A stretch of 64,000 bases of DNA, taken from the NCBI RefSeq assembly GCF_014207375.1, contig NZ_JACHEE010000013.1, positions 62,001 through 126,000 on the forward strand. Reading direction: 5' to 3'. Below are positions 24,018 to 33,196 of the stretch, in pieces. Each line of letters begins with the position of its first letter. The first letter of the stretch is position 1. This stretch comes from Arthrobacter sp. AZCC_0090 (GTDB taxonomy: Bacteria > Actinomycetota > Actinomycetes > Actinomycetales > Micrococcaceae). The translations under genes were made by a program, and so were the position numbers. Below the pieces are notes generated by a model that did no database searches, had not been told where the DNA came from, and was given only the letters and a program-made list of their open reading frames with translations.

Positions 24018-25796
24018 ATGGCTTCCCCCCAGACTTCCGAGGGTAAGGCACTGCCTCCGGAACGCCCCCTGATCATGCGCTACGCGGCGCGGTCCGACGT
24101 CGGGCGTGTCCGCTCGAAGAACGACGACTCCGCCTATGTGGGCCGCCATCTCGCGGTCGTCGCGGACGGCATGGGCGGCCATGCGGGAGGCGACGTCGCC
24201 TCGGCATCCACGGTGCTGGACATGATTCACCTTGATCACGATTCCTACCCGGACGGCGCAGAGACTGTCCTGGCAGACGAAATCCAAACGGCCAATTCCC
24301 TGCTTTCCGAGCTCGTCCACGTAGATCCGAAGCTCGCAGGGATGGGCACCACGGTCACGGCCCTGCTCCTTGAAAGCAGGCGGCTGCACTTCGCCCACAT
24401 CGGCGATTCCCGCGCCTACCGCTTGCGCAATGGCAAGTTCGAGCAAATCAGCGTGGACCACACTTTCGTCCAGAGGCTGATCGATGAAGGGCGTCTGCGC
24501 CCGGAGGAAGCTGAAACCCACCCGCACAAAAACGTCCTCATGCGCGTTCTGGGCGACGTGGACGCGAGCCCTGAACTGGACCTGGACGCGCTCGACGTCG
24601 AACCCGGCGAACGCTGGCTCCTCTGCTCGGACGGCCTGAACTACGTCCAAGGGGCAGTGGTAGAGCAGGTGGTCCGCGAAACCAAGGACCTCGCCGAATG
24701 CGCCGAGCTCCTCATTGAGCTCACACTGGCCAATGGGGCTCCGGACAACGTCACCGTGGTGCTCCTGGAAATCGTGGAAGAGACCGGCGAAGACCTCAGC
24801 ACGGCCGCCGTCGAGGTCGTCAACCCTGAAGCAGTAGGCGCACCCAACCTGACCGCAGCAACCGCGCCAAAGACAGCCGACGACGGCAAGACTGCCGGAA
24901 AAGCCGATCCGAGCAAGGAAACCGCGCTCAACGGCGGCGCGAAAGCCCCTGCCAAAGACCCCTCAGCCGGTGGACCTGCGGCGAGCCCGGCCTTGCCGAC
25001 GGGGATGTCGGTGGCCAAGCCGGCGGAAACAAACCCCGACGTCGGAGCGTCTGCCGCTGCGACGGAGCCCGCTGCCGCCGGTCCCGCGAAGCCCACCGGA
25101 ACCACTGAGCCTCCGACGGCGACAGACCCCCACTTGGGTGAACACCTGTCGGCGGAGATCCTCCGCGAAGAACTCTCAAGCCGGCCGCACGAATTGGTGG
25201 GCGCTGCCGCTACCGCAGCAGAAACCGGTTCGATCCCCACTGTGGCCGGACGCAGCGTCGCGCGCCGTGCTGCCACGGTGCTGACCCACAAGGCTGAACA
25301 GGACCGCCCGGAGGCACAACCGCTTGTCGCCCGGAAGCGGCGCTGGTTGACGCCTGCCATCGCCGCTGTCTTGGCCATTTTTGTGATCGCCGGGTTGTGG
25401 CTCGGTTATGCGTGGACCCAGACGCGGTATTACGTCGGTGAATTCAACCAGCACGTAGCAATTTTCAACGGCATTTCACAGAGCCTTGGCCCGCTCCAGC
25501 TCTCGAAAGTGGAGGCCGAGACGACCATTCGCATGGACTCCCTGCCTGAATACACACAACAAGCCGTTCGCCAGACCGTCCCGGCACGCGATCTCGCCGA
25601 CGCCCAGCAGATCGTGAAGAGCCTGCAGGACAAGGGCACTACCGGCCTGCCCGCCACTTGCCCCACCGGCACACCCAAGCCAACGGCAATCCCCACCGCA
25701 ACCGCAAGCCCCACGCCGGCGAGCCCAAGCCCTACGAATGCGCCCACATCGTCACCCACGTCCACGCCGTTCCCCACATGCGCGGTGTCGCCATGA
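24018..25796 (+). CDS. pstP: PP2C-family Ser/Thr protein phosphatase
   Basis: A 592-residue membrane phosphatase. The catalytic PP2C domain is at residues ~20-255, with metal ligands in VADGMGGHAGG, the DSRAYRL strand and CSDGL. A long Ala/Pro/Thr-rich juxtamembrane segment of about 180 residues, richer than in the mycobacterial homologue, precedes the single membrane helix (ITPAIAAVLAIFVIAGLWLG-like, ~450-470). An external domain ends in Pro/Thr/Ser repeats. It dephosphorylates targets of PknA/PknB. The stop overlaps the rodA start. Confidence 0.94.
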   Translation: MASPQTSEGKALPPERPLIMRYAARSDVGRVRSKNDDSAYVGRHLAVVADGMGGHAGGDVASASTVLDMIHLDHDSYPDGAETVLADEIQTANSLLSELVHVDPKLAGMGTTVTALLLESRRLHFAHIGDSRAYRLRNGKFEQISVDHTFVQRLIDEGRLRPEEAETHPHKNVLMRVLGDVDASPELDLDALDVEPGERWLLCSDGLNYVQGAVVEQVVRETKDLAECAELLIELTLANGAPDNVTVVLLEIVEETGEDLSTAAVEVVNPEAVGAPNLTAATAPKTADDGKTAGKADPSKETALNGGAKAPAKDPSAGGPAASPALPTGMSVAKPAETNPDVGASAAATEPAAAGPAKPTGTTEPPTATDPHLGEHLSAEILREELSSRPHELVGAAATAAETGSIPTVAGRSVARRAATVLTHKAEQDRPEAQPLVARKRRWLTPAIAAVLAIFVIAGLWLGYAWTQTRYYVGEFNQHVAIFNGISQSLGPLQLSKVEAETTIRMDSLPEYTQQAVRQTVPARDLADAQQIVKSLQDKGTTGLPATCPTGTPKPTAIPTATASPTPASPSPTNAPTSSPTSTPFPTCAVSP

Positions 25797-27160
25797 CCCA
25801 GGCCCTCGTTACGCCCAAACCGCGCCGCAACGTGGAGCTCATCCTCCTGGTCCTTGCCCTTGCGGTCGGAATCGGTGCCAGCGCGATGGTCGGACTCAAC
25901 AGCGCAGCCGCTTTCGATAGCGATTTCTGGTTCCAGTCGAGCCTCTTGGTCGTGGCCGCATTCGCGTTCCACATGGTCCTCAGGTTCCGCGCTAAATATG
26001 CCGATCCGATCATGCTTCCGATCGTCGTCGCGCTCAACGGCTTGGGACTTGCCCTCATCCATCGCATGGATCAGCCAGGAGAAGACACCGGCAACAACCA
26101 ACTGCGCTGGACCCTCCTGGCCATGGCTGTGTCAATCGCCGTCATCTGGTTGCTCAAGGACCACCGGCTCCTCCGTCGTTTCACCTTCATCTCGCTGGCG
26201 GCCAGTGCGGTTCTCTTGGTGCTCCCGCTCGTTCCCGGTATCTCCGCCGGCGAAGTGCTGGGCGCCAGCGTCTGGATCCGGTTGGGTCCCATGACTTTCC
26301 AGCCGGGCGAAATCGCCAAAATCACCTTGGCCATATTTTTCGCGGGCTATCTTTCCTCCAATCGGGACCTCATCCTGCTAGCCGGCCGCAAGATCGGCCC
26401 TATGCAACTGCCCCGTTTCAAAGACCTTGGCCCAATGATCACGGCATGGCTCGTGAGCATCGGCATCCTCGTCTTCCAGCGGGATCTCGGCACCTCGGTT
26501 CTTTTCTTCGGTTTGTTCATCGTCATGATCTACGTGGCAACAAGCCGAATCAGCTGGGTGGTCATCGGCATCGTGCTCATCCTGGGCGGCGGATTCCTGG
26601 CATCGAAATTCTTCTCGCACGTCGCTTTCCGCCTGGACAGCTGGTGGAACGCCTTCACGCCGGAAGTGTTCGACCGTTTTCCGGGCGGCAGCGAGCAGAT
26701 TGTCCAGGGGCTCTTCGGCATGGCTGACGGCGGCCTTGCCGGCACGGGCCTAGGCCAAGGCAGGCCCGATCTGGTCCCGTTCGCCAACAGCGACATGATC
26801 ATCGCCCTCATCGGTGAGGAACTGGGCCTGATTGGACTCTTCGCAGTAGTACTGCTCTACCTGCTGCTCTTCACCCGCGGGTTCCGCGCAGCTCTTGGCA
26901 CGCGGGACGCCTTCGGCAAGCTCCTGGCTTGCGGCCTGTCCTTCGCCATCGCTCTGCAGTGCTTCGTGGTGATCGGCGGCGTCTCAAGGCTGATCCCGCT
27001 GACAGGCCTTACCACTCCGTTCCTTGCGGCAGGCGGATCCTCCTTGCTTGCCAACTGGATCATCGTGGGCTTGTTGCTCATGATTTCCCACACCGCGCGC
27101 GGCCCGGTGGACACTACGCCCATTACCCATGCCCCCGCAGAGGCGGTGAAGACCCCATGA
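25793..27160 (+). CDS. rodA: FtsW/RodA/SpoVE-family peptidoglycan glycosyltransferase
   Basis: A 455-residue SEDS protein with about twelve membrane helices. Conserved blocks are WIRLGPMTFQPGEIAKITLA, FQRDLGTSVLFFGLFIVMIY, FANSDMIIALIGEELGLIG and LIPLTGLTTPFLAAGGSSLL. SEDS proteins polymerise lipid II together with a class B penicillin-binding protein, here the next gene. The ATG at 25793 overlaps the pstP stop, and the stop overlaps pbpA. A close paralogue lies at 39309-40664. Confidence 0.95.
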   Translation: MTQALVTPKPRRNVELILLVLALAVGIGASAMVGLNSAAAFDSDFWFQSSLLVVAAFAFHMVLRFRAKYADPIMLPIVVALNGLGLALIHRMDQPGEDTGNNQLRWTLLAMAVSIAVIWLLKDHRLLRRFTFISLAASAVLLVLPLVPGISAGEVLGASVWIRLGPMTFQPGEIAKITLAIFFAGYLSSNRDLILLAGRKIGPMQLPRFKDLGPMITAWLVSIGILVFQRDLGTSVLFFGLFIVMIYVATSRISWVVIGIVLILGGGFLASKFFSHVAFRLDSWWNAFTPEVFDRFPGGSEQIVQGLFGMADGGLAGTGLGQGRPDLVPFANSDMIIALIGEELGLIGLFAVVLLYLLLFTRGFRAALGTRDAFGKLLACGLSFAIALQCFVVIGGVSRLIPLTGLTTPFLAAGGSSLLANWIIVGLLLMISHTARGPVDTTPITHAPAEAVKTP

Positions 27161-28614
27161 ACCATTCCATACGCAACTCGTGGATGGCAGCCGTTGCCAT
27201 GTTCGCCCTCCTCTTCGGCGCGATCAGCTATGTCCAGGTCATCGGCGCCGGCGACCTCAATGACAATCCGTGGAACCAGCGCGCCGTCCTGGCGAACTAC
27301 TGCAACGACCGCGGTGCCATCATTGTGGGCGGCAAGCCAATCGCCGAATCCGTTGCCGGAGATGAAACCTGCAAGTACCAGCGCAGTTACCCCCAACCGG
27401 AGCTTTATGCTGGCATCACCGGATACTTCTCTAGGACCTACGGATCCACTGGGCTTGAGCAGCAGCTCCGCGACGAGCTGGCCGGCAGTTCCGATCAGCT
27501 CTTCCTGGACCGCGTCAGCCAGATTTTCCTCGGCAGCCAGCCGAAGGGGGCATCGGTGGAATTGACCATCGACCCCGCGATCCAGAAGCTCGCCTACGAC
27601 CTCATTCCCGACGGCCAGCGTGGCTCGATCGTAGTCACCAACCCGAAGACCGGTGCCATCATCGCCATGGTCTCCAAACCGTCCTACGATCCCAACCTGA
27701 TCGCCACGCATGATGCTGCGAAGGAAAAGGCCAGTTACGAGCAGCTCAACCAGGTTCCCGGCATCAACCTGAACCAATCCGTGAGCGGACCCACCGGCGC
27801 ACTGCTGGCCCCCGGTTCAGTGTTCAAACTCGTCGATACCGCGGCCGCCCTGAGCTCCGGAAAGTACAACAAGGACAGTGTGCTGCCGAACCCGGACAGC
27901 TTGCCCTTGCCGGGTTCCAGTGCATCGCTCCCCAACTATGCCGGTGGCAACTGCTCAACTCGCAACACTGCCGACTTCGCCTTCGCCTTGGAGCAGTCCT
28001 GCAACACGCCGTTTGCCAGCATCGCCCTGGACCTCGGGCAGAAGGCCATCGCAGACCAGGCCAACAAGTTTGGCTTCGGACAAGATTTCGGCGACCTCCT
28101 CAAGCTCCAGTCCGCCGTCAGTGTCTTCCCCAAGAACTTGGACCAGGCGCAGCTCGCCCAGTCCGCCGTTGGTCAGCGTGACGTCAGGGCCACTCCGCTG
28201 CAGATCGCGCTGATGACCGCGGCAATTGCCAATCATGGCGTCCAGATGAAACCGAACCTCATCAAGACGGTGCGCGCCCCTGATCTCCGTGTCATCAGCG
28301 AACCCAAAGCCGAGACATTGCGCACCTCCACCACGCCCGAGATCGCCAGCCAGATCACATCGTGGATGACCGACGTTGTATCAAAGGGCATTGCAAGTGG
28401 CGCTGCAGTCCCCGGAGTCCAGGTGGCCGGCAAGACCGGCACCGCGCAGTTGGGCGACACGGGCCTGAACAACTCATGGTTTACCGGGTTTGCCCCGGCC
28501 AATGACCCGCAGGTGGCCGTCACCATTGTCATGGAAGGTGTTGACGTGTCTACCGGCGCAAAGCTAACCAGTCCGAACGCGAAGAAGATTTTTGAGGCGG
28601 TGTTGAATAAGTGA
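27157..28614 (+). CDS. pbpA: Class B penicillin-binding protein (peptidoglycan transpeptidase)
   Basis: A 485-residue protein with an N-terminal membrane anchor (MAAVAMFALLFGAISYVQVI). The transpeptidase domain has the active-site Ser in GSVFK (SxxK), the SxN motif in EQSCNTPF and the KTGTA box near residue 430. It cross-links peptidoglycan outside the membrane and pairs with RodA. Four-base overlaps with rodA and the following kinase gene indicate translational coupling. Confidence 0.95.
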   Translation: MNHSIRNSWMAAVAMFALLFGAISYVQVIGAGDLNDNPWNQRAVLANYCNDRGAIIVGGKPIAESVAGDETCKYQRSYPQPELYAGITGYFSRTYGSTGLEQQLRDELAGSSDQLFLDRVSQIFLGSQPKGASVELTIDPAIQKLAYDLIPDGQRGSIVVTNPKTGAIIAMVSKPSYDPNLIATHDAAKEKASYEQLNQVPGINLNQSVSGPTGALLAPGSVFKLVDTAAALSSGKYNKDSVLPNPDSLPLPGSSASLPNYAGGNCSTRNTADFAFALEQSCNTPFASIALDLGQKAIADQANKFGFGQDFGDLLKLQSAVSVFPKNLDQAQLAQSAVGQRDVRATPLQIALMTAAIANHGVQMKPNLIKTVRAPDLRVISEPKAETLRTSTTPEIASQITSWMTDVVSKGIASGAAVPGVQVAGKTGTAQLGDTGLNNSWFTGFAPANDPQVAVTIVMEGVDVSTGAKLTSPNAKKIFEAVLNK

Positions 28615-30407
28615 GGCCTACGTCAGGAATCACCCTCGGCGGCAGATTCCAGCTGACCAGTCGCATTGCGATTGGCGGCATGGGAGAGGTCTGGAGGGCC
28701 AAGGACCAGATCCTTGGCCGGATCGTCGCGATCAAGGTACTCAAAGAGGAATATACGGGTGACCCCGGGTTCCTTCAGCGTTTCCGTGCCGAGGCCCGCC
28801 ACACCGCGTTGCTTAACCACGTGGGGATAGCCAACGTCTTCGACTATGGCGAAGAAGACGGATCTGCATACCTGGTGATGGAGCTCGTACCTGGACAACC
28901 GTTGAGCAGCATCCTGGAACGCGAGCAGGTCCTCTCGCCGGACCGCACGCTGTCCATCATTTCCCAGACCGCCCGTGCGCTCGCCCCTGCGCACGCACAG
29001 GGCCTGGTACACCGGGATATCAAGCCGGGCAACCTGCTCATCACGCCGGACTTCCGCGTCAAGGTTACCGATTTCGGCATTGCACGCCTCGCCGACCAGG
29101 TCCCCCTCACGCAGACCGGCCAGGTCATGGGAACTGCGCAGTACCTGGCTCCGGAACAAGCAACGGGACAGACGGCCACGGGGGCCTCGGACATATATTC
29201 CCTCGGGGTTATTGGCTACGAATGCCTCACCGGGCATCGTCCGTTCTCCGGTGAATCTCAAATCGCCATTGCGCTGGCCCAGGTCAACGACGCCCCGCCG
29301 CCGCTGCCCGAGAGCCTCCCCACTCCGGTGCGCGCCCTGCTGATGTCCATGCTCGCCAAGGACCCGAAGAACCGTCCTGCCGACGCCATCAAGCTGGCTG
29401 AAGCAGCAGACGCTATCCGCGCAGGCGACATTTCCGCGGCACACGCCGCCGTGCCGGGAATGTTGCTGTTCGAATCCGCCACCGGCCCCATCACCGCACC
29501 GACTGACATCGCTACCGCCCCCACAGGCATTGTCACCTCACCGTACGGCAAGGAAACGCGTTCGACGTCGACGTCGGCCCTCCCGGTGATCGGCGCCGCT
29601 GCAGCCGGAGCCGCCGCCGCAGGTGCAGCTGAGGGTGGAAATGCACTCTCCCGCGCCCATGCCCTGGCCGCCGAACGCAGTTTGGAGCAGGCTGACGAGC
29701 AGGACCAGTACTTCCATGAGGAAGAGGAGTACCAGGCAGAGCCGCAGCGCAAGAAGCGCAGCCCGTGGACGTGGCCCCTCGTCGCGCTGATCGTGCTCCT
29801 GCTCTTCGCCCTGGTTGGTGTGATCCTGTCCCAGTCGGGGCTGTTCTCGCCAAGCAATCCGGCACCGGCCTCAAGCTCTCCGGTCCGGGCCTCAAGCGCG
29901 CCACCAAGTTCGGCGAGTCCGAGCGCCACGGAGACTTCGGCCAGCCCGACGCCCACCACATCCACTGCGGAGACTGTCAACCTGATCCCTGAGCAGTACA
30001 AGGGACAGCCGTACGACAAGGTGCGCGCTGACCTCATCGCTCTCGGCATGAGCGTCAACGGTGTCCAGGTCTTCGATCCCTCGACGCCGGGCACGGTCAC
30101 CGACATCAACCCGTCGGGCCCCCAGCCCAAGGGGACCACGATCACCGTGAGCTACTCCAAGGGACCCCAGACGGTTTCGGTGCCGACCATCCCCAAGGGC
30201 GCCGCGGAATCGCAGGTGCAGGCTGCAATCGAAGGCGCCGGCCTGCGCTGGGTCGCGGGAACGCCCGTTGCCGGAGCTACCGGCCAGACGCCCGGAACGT
30301 TCGTCAGCTCCGATCCTGCCGGCGGTCAGAAGGTGCCCGCAGGATCCGTGGTCACCTACCACCTGTCCAAGTCGACCCCGTCTTCGTCGGCCACTCCCGG
30401 TCAGTAG
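28611..30407 (+). CDS. pknA: Ser/Thr protein kinase (PknA position) with PASTA repeats
   Basis: A 598-residue membrane kinase. The kinase domain (residues ~10-270) has GGMGEVW, the ATP Lys in VAIKVLKEE, HRDIKPGNLL, DFGIARLADQ and GTAQYLAPEQ. An Ala-rich acidic linker leads to a membrane helix near 385-405 (WPLVALIVLLLFALVGVILS). Outside are a Ser/Pro/Thr stalk and two PASTA-like repeats (YKGQPYDKVRADLIALGMSV; GAAESQVQAAIEGAGLRW). Mycobacterial PknA lacks PASTA repeats, so this copy may sense cell-wall fragments directly. GTG start overlapping pbpA. Confidence 0.93.
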   Translation: MRPTSGITLGGRFQLTSRIAIGGMGEVWRAKDQILGRIVAIKVLKEEYTGDPGFLQRFRAEARHTALLNHVGIANVFDYGEEDGSAYLVMELVPGQPLSSILEREQVLSPDRTLSIISQTARALAPAHAQGLVHRDIKPGNLLITPDFRVKVTDFGIARLADQVPLTQTGQVMGTAQYLAPEQATGQTATGASDIYSLGVIGYECLTGHRPFSGESQIAIALAQVNDAPPPLPESLPTPVRALLMSMLAKDPKNRPADAIKLAEAADAIRAGDISAAHAAVPGMLLFESATGPITAPTDIATAPTGIVTSPYGKETRSTSTSALPVIGAAAAGAAAAGAAEGGNALSRAHALAAERSLEQADEQDQYFHEEEEYQAEPQRKKRSPWTWPLVALIVLLLFALVGVILSQSGLFSPSNPAPASSSPVRASSAPPSSASPSATETSASPTPTTSTAETVNLIPEQYKGQPYDKVRADLIALGMSVNGVQVFDPSTPGTVTDINPSGPQPKGTTITVSYSKGPQTVSVPTIPKGAAESQVQAAIEGAGLRWVAGTPVAGATGQTPGTFVSSDPAGGQKVPAGSVVTYHLSKSTPSSSATPGQ

Positions 30408-30461
30408 GACACCATGCCAGCCGGACGCTCCACCCCTGCCCACAGAGAGGACAGCACTCCA

Positions 30462-32372
30462 ATGACAACCCAGCGCGTCCTCAACGGGCGGTACGAACTC
30501 GGTGAATTGCTCGGCCGTGGCGGTATGGCGGATGTCTACAAGGGCACCGACACGCTGCTCGGGCGAACCGTGGCAGTGAAGCTGCTCCGCGCCGATCTTG
30601 CCCGCGATCCGCAGTTCCATGCTCGTTTCAAGCGGGAGGCCCAGGCAGTGGCCGCCCTGAACCACTCCTCGATCGTGGCCATCTATGACACCGGCGAGTA
30701 CACCGTGTCCGGTGGTCCAGGCGAGAACGTCCGGGTTCCCTACATCGTCATGGAATACGTGTCCGGCCGGACTATCCGCGATCTGATCCGCGCCAAGGAA
30801 TTGGACATCGATCAAGCCATCGAGTTCATCCTTGGAGTCCTGTCCGCCCTGGAATACAGCCATAAAGCCGGGATCGTCCACCGCGACATCAAGCCCGCCA
30901 ACGTCATGGTGTCCGGGGATTCCAACGACGTCAAGGTCATGGACTTCGGCATCGCCCGGGCCATGGCCGACTCCGCGGCTACCATGACCCAGACCCAGGC
31001 CGTGGTTGGAACAGCCCAGTACCTCTCGCCCGAGCAAGCCCGAGGCGAGACGGTGGATGCCCGTAGTGACCTGTACTCTGCAGCGTGCCTGCTGTTTGAA
31101 ATGCTCACGTCGCGGCCCCCGTTCACCGGAGATAGTCCTGTCTCTGTGGCCTACCAGCACGTCCGCGAGATCCCCGAGCCCGCCAGCACGTTCAATCCGG
31201 CAGTTTCGGAAGCGCTGGACAGCGTCCTGGCGAAGGGCCTGCAGAAGGACCGCGCCGACCGTTTCCAGGATGCGGCGGCCTTCCGCCGTGCCTTGCGAGC
31301 GGCCAAGAACGGCGTGGCAGTCCCAGCGTTCGTTGCCGGAACACCCACAGACCCTCAGACCGTCATACCGTCGACGCAAGAGCTTCCCGAAGATGGCTTG
31401 GCGCGCCGCCTGACGGGTGCCGAATTCCTGGACAGCACCCTGACCGGACGGCTCGACAACACGCCGGACTTCGGCGACCAGGAAACGATGCTGGCGCTTC
31501 ACGCCAGCGAACCCGTACCGGAGCCAGATCACGACGGCGCGATGCCGCTAGATTTCGCCCCTGAACGCGAGCGGACCCCCCGGCAGAAGTCCCGCCGTCG
31601 TGCGTGGGCCGCGGTTGTGGTCATCTTTACGCTGCTGGTCCTAGCTGGTGGTGGATTCTGGCTTTACAACACGGTGAACCAGAAGCCGGCTCCGCCGGCG
31701 TTGATCCAAGTGCCACAGGTGGCTGGCATGAGCGAGGTCATGGCCTTGCAAGCGCTCTACGGCGCCAATCTCAGCCCGGAGTCGCGCACGGTCCCGCACG
31801 ATACGGTCGCCAAGGGCACGGTCATCAGCACCGACCCGAGCGTGGGATCTCAAGTGGCACCGAACTCACACGTAGTCCTGTTCGTTTCAGCCGGACCGGT
31901 CTCCGTGACCGTTCCCGCGGGCTTGAGCGGACTCACCGAAGCCGCCGCACGCGACCTCCTGCGCCAAGCCGGACTTGTGGGCGGAGCCAGCACCTTAGCC
32001 AATAGTCCTACGGTTCCCGCAGGCTCCGTCATCAGCACCAAGCCCGCTTCCGGGGCGGTTGTCGGCGCGGGCAGTACCGTTGATTTGGTGGTGTCCACGG
32101 GAAAGGTGTCCGTGCCTCAACTCGTGGGTCTGAGCGTGGCGGATGCAGAGGCCCTGCTCAAAGAGAACGGCCTGGCCATCTCCGTCACCGAGCAGGAGAA
32201 TTCGCAGGTAACCCCTGGAAAGGTCACGAGCCAGGGGGACGCCTTCAAGTCCCTTGTGGAACAAGGCAAAACCATCAGTGTGATCGTTGCGAAGGCTCCC
32301 GCCCCGTCAGCCAGTCCCAGCCCGACACCCAGCCCCAGCGATACCCGGAGCCATGGGGGCTCTGGCGGTTAG
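30462..32372 (+). CDS. pknB: Ser/Thr protein kinase with three PASTA repeats
   Basis: A 636-residue transmembrane kinase. The catalytic motifs are GRGGMADVYKG, VAVKLLRADL, HRDIKPANVM, DFGIARAMAD and GTAQYLSPEQ. A basic segment (RQKSRRR) precedes the membrane helix (VVVIFTLLVLAGGGFWLYN). Three PASTA repeats follow (VPQVAGMSEVMALQALYGAN; VPAGLSGLTEAAARDLLRQA; VPQLVGLSVADAEALLKENG). PknB reads muropeptides or lipid II and phosphorylates division and wall proteins. I chose ATG 30462 because MTTQRVLNGRYELGELLGRG is the family's beginning; an in-frame ATG at 30414 is the alternative. Confidence 0.95.
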   Translation: MTTQRVLNGRYELGELLGRGGMADVYKGTDTLLGRTVAVKLLRADLARDPQFHARFKREAQAVAALNHSSIVAIYDTGEYTVSGGPGENVRVPYIVMEYVSGRTIRDLIRAKELDIDQAIEFILGVLSALEYSHKAGIVHRDIKPANVMVSGDSNDVKVMDFGIARAMADSAATMTQTQAVVGTAQYLSPEQARGETVDARSDLYSAACLLFEMLTSRPPFTGDSPVSVAYQHVREIPEPASTFNPAVSEALDSVLAKGLQKDRADRFQDAAAFRRALRAAKNGVAVPAFVAGTPTDPQTVIPSTQELPEDGLARRLTGAEFLDSTLTGRLDNTPDFGDQETMLALHASEPVPEPDHDGAMPLDFAPERERTPRQKSRRRAWAAVVVIFTLLVLAGGGFWLYNTVNQKPAPPALIQVPQVAGMSEVMALQALYGANLSPESRTVPHDTVAKGTVISTDPSVGSQVAPNSHVVLFVSAGPVSVTVPAGLSGLTEAAARDLLRQAGLVGGASTLANSPTVPAGSVISTKPASGAVVGAGSTVDLVVSTGKVSVPQLVGLSVADAEALLKENGLAISVTEQENSQVTPGKVTSQGDAFKSLVEQGKTISVIVAKAPAPSASPSPTPSPSDTRSHGGSGG

Positions 32373-32384
32373 GGCCGGGCGCGG

Positions 32385-33026
32385 TTAGCGCTGGATCAGG
32401 GGGCTAAGAGTGGCCGCGCGGGCTGCCGCACCGGACATCCCGAGTGATTCAAGCCAGTTGCCGAGCATGAGGTAACCACCCTCGGTGAGCACCGATTCCG
32501 GGTGGAACTGCACTCCACACAGCGGCGCCGTGCGATGCTGCAAGCCCATGACCACGCCGTTGGCGGTTTCAGCGGTGATTTCCAGAACGTCGGGGATGCT
32601 CTCCCGGACAGCTGCGAGGGAGTGGTAACGCGTGGCCGTCACTGGCGACGGCAGCCCTGCGAAAACACTCTTGCCCTGGTGATGCACGGGCGAGGTCTTG
32701 CCGTGCATCAGCTCTGGAGCGTGCGTGACAATGCCGCCATAGGCCTCTGCCAGCGCTTGGTGGCCAAGGCAGACCCCGAACATCGGCTTGTTGCTGCTGC
32801 CGCACCACTTGATCAACTCGATGCAGACGCCGGCTTCGGCCGGGGTGCCGGGACCGGGGGAGATCAGCACGCCGTCCCGTGCGTCCGCAAGTTCGATCGC
32901 CTCGGCGAGGGTGACGTCGTCATTGCGGACCACTGTGGTTTCCGCGCCGAGTTCCTGCAAGTAGCCGACGAGGGTGTAGACGAAGCTGTCGTAGTTATCC
33001 ACGACGAGGATTTTTGTAGTGCTCAT
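32385..33026 (-). CDS. trpG: Class I glutamine amidotransferase, anthranilate/aminodeoxychorismate synthase component II
   Basis: A 213-residue amidotransferase. The core signatures are VVDNYDSFVYTLVGYLQELG, LISPGPGTP, the nucleophile Cys in GVCLGHQALAEAYG and the His-Glu pair in VQFHPES. It provides ammonia from glutamine to chorismate-using partners (TrpE or PabB). Its position beside pknB matches mycobacterial trpG/pabA; which partner it serves cannot be told here. The ATG overlaps the stop of the 56-residue gene upstream. Confidence 0.93.
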   Translation of the reverse strand: MSTTKILVVDNYDSFVYTLVGYLQELGAETTVVRNDDVTLAEAIELADARDGVLISPGPGTPAEAGVCIELIKWCGSSNKPMFGVCLGHQALAEAYGGIVTHAPELMHGKTSPVHHQGKSVFAGLPSPVTATRYHSLAAVRESIPDVLEITAETANGVVMGLQHRTAPLCGVQFHPESVLTEGGYLMLGNWLESLGMSGAAARAATLSPLIQR

Positions 33027-33193
33027 GGCTGCTTTGCTGAACCAATCGTTGAGTCGGTGAATGTTGTGAACTGTGACATCCAGGGGAAGAGGAACTCGAC
33101 CATCAGGACCAGAGCGCATGCCACGAGGGCCACTGATGTCAGGATACGCACCCACAGGGGTCCCGGAAGGTGGCGGAAGATCCATCCGTACAT
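33023..33193 (-). CDS. Small single-pass membrane protein between srtE and trpG
   Basis: A 56-residue frame beginning MYGWIFRHLPGPLWVRILTS, with one hydrophobic helix at residues ~17-37 (ILTSVALVACALVLMVEFLF) and a polar tail. It starts 3 bases after the sortase stop and its TGA overlaps the trpG ATG (ATGA), so it is embedded in the operon and translationally coupled on one side. Function unknown. The tight packing makes chance unlikely. Confidence 0.75.
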   Translation of the reverse strand: MYGWIFRHLPGPLWVRILTSVALVACALVLMVEFLFPWMSQFTTFTDSTIGSAKQP

Positions 33194-33196
33194 GAC

